Assembly: GCA_007127495.1 (NCBI GenBank)
Contig: SKZG01000087.1
Location: 1 to 12,888, forward strand
Direction of reading: 5' to 3'
Length of the DNA: 12,888 nt
Source: Planctomycetales bacterium
GTDB lineage: Bacteria; Planctomycetota; Planctomycetia; Pirellulales; Thermoguttaceae
Position numbers and translations under genes: made by a program. Positions within the stretch are counted from its first letter, which is position 1. The number at the start of each line of letters is the position of its first letter. Shown here piece after piece: positions 10,327 to 12,888 of the stretch. The notes beneath the pieces are model-generated. The model ran no database searches and was not told the DNA's origin. It saw only the letters and a program-made list of their open reading frames with translations.

Positions 10327-12888
10327 ATGCGCCTCCCGATGCAAACCGCCGTGGCCATTTTGATGGCGAGTTGTGCGCTGGCGCGGGCAGCGGAAGTCGT
10401 GCCCGCCGGCGAGACCATCCCGCGGCCGGAGCATCCGCGTCCGAACCTGCGCCGCGACGCCTGGAAAAACCTGAACGGCCCCTGGCAATTCTGTTTCGAC
10501 CCCGACGACCAGGGCCTCCGCGAGCGGTGGCCGCTGGGCGCCGGCCCGTTCGACCGCCGGATCACCGTTCCGTTTTCCTGGCAAAGCGACCTTTCGGGCA
10601 TCGGCGACAGCTCGGGGCAGCCGATTGGCTGGTATCGGCGCATGTTGCGCGTGCCGGACGACTGGCAGGGGCAGCGCGTGTGGCTGTGTTTCGGTGCGGT
10701 TTACCATGAAACGCGCGTTTGGGTCAACGGCCGCGCGGTCGGGCGGCACGAGGGCGGCTACACCCCGTTCGCCTTCGATATTACCGAGGCCGCCCCACCC
10801 GGAAGCGACGTCCGGCTCGACGTGCGAGCGTTCGACCCCCACGACCCCGAACTGCCGGCCGGCCGGCACGACCACGGCACCGTTCTGCCCGGCAGCGGCA
10901 TTTGGCAAACCGTGTGGCTTGAGGCGCGTCCGCCGGTGTACGTCGACGGCCTGCGCCTCACGCCGGCTCGGCCCGGCGGCCGGTGGATACTCGAAGTCGA
11001 GGTCGAGCTGGCGGGTCCCGACGGCCGGGCTGCGGTGTCGCTCGACTCGCCCGACCCCTCGGTACGCGAGCACCGCGGCTTGGCAACCGTTGGGCAGGGC
11101 CGCGCCACGTGGCGCGCCGCGCTGGAAATCAACCGTCCGAAAACGTGGTCGCCGGAGGATCCGCACCTGTACGACTTGGAGGTGTCGGTTACCGGGCCCG
11201 ACGGTCAGCGCGACCTGGTGCATACCTACTTCGGCCTGCGCACCATCGAGCGTGCGGCCTATGGCGGCTCGGGGCACGAATGCATCCTGCTCAACGGCAA
11301 GCCCATTTACCTCCGCGGGGCACTCGACCCGTCGTGGAACGCCGAGGGACTTTCCACCGCGCCGAACGATGCCTTCCTGCGAAACGACATCGAGGCGGCG
11401 CGGCAGTTGGGCCTGAACTTGCTGAAAATCCACCTGAAGGCCGACGAACCACGCCGCCTGTACTGGGCCGACCAACTGGGCATGCTCCTGTGGCAGGAAA
11501 TGCCCGCGGCCGAAAGCAACACGGAGCGTTCGCGCGCCGCCTGGGAGGCGGCCATGCGCGCCATCGTCCGTCGCGACCGGAACCACCCCTCGCTGATCGG
11601 ATGGACCCTGTTCCACGATTCCCGCGGCCTGGGCGGGCGGAAGTTCAAAGACGACTCGGCCACACAACGTTGGGTTTACAATCGCGTACTCGAGTTGCGC
11701 GAGCAGTTGGATCCCTCGCGCCTGGTGGAAGACAACGCCACCTCGCTTTCCGACCACGTGGAAACCGACGTGAACTCGTGGCACCTTTTGATCGACGACT
11801 ACTGGATTGCGCGCGAGCACATCGGCCAGGTCGTGGCGCGCACACGTCCCGGCTCGCCCGTGAACTACGTGCCCGGCCTCGCCCAGGGGACCGCGCCGCT
11901 GCTGTGCGGCCCGTTCAGCACCGTGCCCGCCGAAGGAGGCGACGTGTCGTGGGGACTGCGTTTCCTGATTACCCAGCTCCGGCGCCATTCCGCGATTCAA
12001 GGCCATATCGCCGGGGCGTTCTACGACGTTCCCTGGCGGCGCGACGGACTGCTCCACGCCGATCGGTCCGCCAAGGCGTTCGGCTACGACGCCTTCGTGC
12101 CCCAAATGACCCTGGCCGACCTCCAGCAGTCGGACTTCGTCGGGTTCGACGCGCCGCCGGTGATCGAAACGGCGCCGGGCGAGGAGCTGACCCTCCCGGT
12201 GTTCGTGAGCCGTTATTCCAGCCGCGAAGAGCCGGCGGTGCTCCGCTGGCAGGTGATGGGCACTGACGACTTGGGCCGACCCGTCGCCACGCGCCGGCAA
12301 ACTCGCGACGTGACGGCGCCGCGAGGCACGGTGACCTATCAAACGCCGCTTCGGGTGCGCATTCCCGACGACGTGCCATTCGTCGGGGCCCTGACCGCCG
12401 AATTGGTCGACACCGAAGGACGCCGAATCGCCGCAAATTACGTCAACCTGATTGCCGATGAGGCCGTGGGGATCGACCTGTCGGGCACGTCGAGTTCGGC
12501 GCAGTCGCTCCGGCCCCGTGTCGAAGTGCTCGCGCCGCGGCTTGTCGTGCTGCGCATTCCAGCGCACGAGTTCGCGGCCTTCCACCGTACCGGGAACGAA
12601 GGGCTCCAGCGGGAAGACGCCCCCGGCGTCTTTGGGGCGCGCGAAGTGGAGTATCGCATCGCGTTGCCCCACTTCGTACGCGACGCAGTTCCCGCGCAAA
12701 TGGTGCTCATGGCCGAGTTGGCCGTCCGGACCGTCGCCGAACGAGGGCACGCGCCCAATGCCACTTACTTTGTAGCGGCACGGCGCGAGCCGTCCGGTAT
12801 TACCGTCGGAAAACCGGGCGGCTCGCGCCGCTCCGCTAACAAAATGCCCCCAAATGGTCCCAAAGTAAGTGGCATTGGGCGGTGCCCG
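10327..12888 (+). CDS. secreted GH2-fold glycoside hydrolase homologue, catalytic residues replaced (3' end outside window)
   Basis: 854 codons with no stop before the window ends. Residues 1-22 are a signal peptide (hydrophobic TAVAILMA, ALARA-A cleavage); Cys16 after MAS is a weak lipobox. The GH2 sugar-binding domain follows at about 36-200 (LNGPWQF 49-55, GWYRR 101-105, WVNGRAVGRHEGGY near 132-145), an Ig-like domain at about 200-310, a TIM barrel at about 318-587 (LLNGKPIYLRG 321-331; NHPSLIGW 419-426), then beta-rich C-terminal domains. In family members the acid/base is Glu in F-N-E and the nucleophile is Glu in S-E-[YF]-G. Here they read F429-H430-D431 and C527-G528-P529-F530. So it may be a non-hydrolytic carbohydrate binder or use other chemistry. 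No Shine-Dalgarno is seen. From about residue 809 the frame passes through a palindromic element. Confidence 0.92.
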   Translation, partial: MRLPMQTAVAILMASCALARAAEVVPAGETIPRPEHPRPNLRRDAWKNLNGPWQFCFDPDDQGLRERWPLGAGPFDRRITVPFSWQSDLSGIGDSSGQPIGWYRRMLRVPDDWQGQRVWLCFGAVYHETRVWVNGRAVGRHEGGYTPFAFDITEAAPPGSDVRLDVRAFDPHDPELPAGRHDHGTVLPGSGIWQTVWLEARPPVYVDGLRLTPARPGGRWILEVEVELAGPDGRAAVSLDSPDPSVREHRGLATVGQGRATWRAALEINRPKTWSPEDPHLYDLEVSVTGPDGQRDLVHTYFGLRTIERAAYGGSGHECILLNGKPIYLRGALDPSWNAEGLSTAPNDAFLRNDIEAARQLGLNLLKIHLKADEPRRLYWADQLGMLLWQEMPAAESNTERSRAAWEAAMRAIVRRDRNHPSLIGWTLFHDSRGLGGRKFKDDSATQRWVYNRVLELREQLDPSRLVEDNATSLSDHVETDVNSWHLLIDDYWIAREHIGQVVARTRPGSPVNYVPGLAQGTAPLLCGPFSTVPAEGGDVSWGLRFLITQLRRHSAIQGHIAGAFYDVPWRRDGLLHADRSAKAFGYDAFVPQMTLADLQQSDFVGFDAPPVIETAPGEELTLPVFVSRYSSREEPAVLRWQVMGTDDLGRPVATRRQTRDVTAPRGTVTYQTPLRVRIPDDVPFVGALTAELVDTEGRRIAANYVNLIADEAVGIDLSGTSSSAQSLRPRVEVLAPRLVVLRIPAHEFAAFHRTGNEGLQREDAPGVFGAREVEYRIALPHFVRDAVPAQMVLMAELAVRTVAERGHAPNATYFVAARREPSGITVGKPGGSRRSANKMPPNGPKVSGIGRCP
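12752..12881. mobile_element. 130-bp nested palindromic element (family 2) inside the GH2 reading frame
   Basis: Perfect 21-bp arms at 12752-12772 and 12861-12881, containing CAATGCCACTTACTTTG. The pairing continues outward through GGGCAC (12745-12750) and GTGCCC (12882-12887) with one bulged base. Inside is a second, unrelated long hairpin (12773-12838). The GH2 frame reads through without a stop. 130 bp is not a multiple of three, but 130 plus an 8-bp duplication would be; the window ends 7 bp after the element, so no duplication can be tested. A degraded relative is at 3967-4036. Confidence 0.8.
12773..12838. repeat. inner 26-bp hairpin module of the family 2 element
   Basis: Arms 12773-12798 (starting TAGCGGCACGGCGCGAGCC) and 12813-12838 are complementary with 3 mismatches around a 14-base loop. 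The sequence is much more GC-rich than the outer arms, as if a separate repeat had been captured inside the outer element. Confidence 0.8.

Noticed and set aside
10983..12266. 427-aa open frame on the plus strand in another frame
   Set aside because: An Arg/Gly/Pro-rich out-of-frame shadow of the GH2 gene.
10141..12750. 869-aa open frame on the minus strand
   Set aside because: Antisense to the GH2-type gene, whose plus-strand frame has a signal peptide and ordered domains. The antisense product has no recognisable domain.
1487..12881. The repeated palindromes as a CRISPR array
   Set aside because: The copies are far apart, of several families and without regular spacers.

Overview
The window is GC-rich bacterial chromosome, most likely from a planctomycete (Pirellulales-like). 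This is an inference from several things seen together: a Ser/Thr kinase with a multi-pass membrane N-terminus, a Gfo/Idh/MocA oxidoreductase paired with a xylose-isomerase-like TIM-barrel protein, a secreted GH2-type protein, small conserved proteins of a planctomycete kind, and many short intergenic palindromic repeats. No rRNA, tRNA or CRISPR array was seen.

Layout. 18-1418 (-) is leuC. 1487-1594 is an inverted-repeat element. 1607-3901 (-) is a two-gene unit, a Nudix-like protein followed by a membrane Ser/Thr kinase. 4134-6134 (+) is a sugar-metabolism pair, isomerase/epimerase then Gfo/Idh/MocA dehydrogenase. 6135-6635 is a gene-poor scar holding a double-hairpin repeat, a topoisomerase-type zinc-ribbon remnant and the tail of a REP-associated (RAYT) transposase. 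6636-8583 (-) carries a tandem-GNAT acetyltransferase downstream of a soluble histidine kinase; a 100-bp MITE with an 8-bp target duplication now separates them. 8832-9092 (+) is a small conserved protein, convergent with a possible 63-aa membrane protein (9135-9326, -). 9601-10098 (+) is a pair of small genes, the second an HTH plus zinc-ribbon protein. 10145-10245 is a second copy of the first inverted-repeat family. 10327 to the window end (+) is a large secreted GH2-type protein with no stop codon inside the window; its reading frame runs into another palindromic element at 12752-12881.

The least ordinary features are: (1) at least four kinds of short inverted-repeat element in under 13 kb, most with an outer inverted repeat enclosing an unrelated inner palindrome, alongside a RAYT remnant; (2) a GH2-fold protein in which both catalytic glutamates appear to be replaced; (3) the small HTH/zinc-ribbon operon behind an AT-rich region with a perfect dyad. 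I saw no convincing complete new defence or biosynthetic system. The best candidate for undescribed biology is the nested-palindrome element population.
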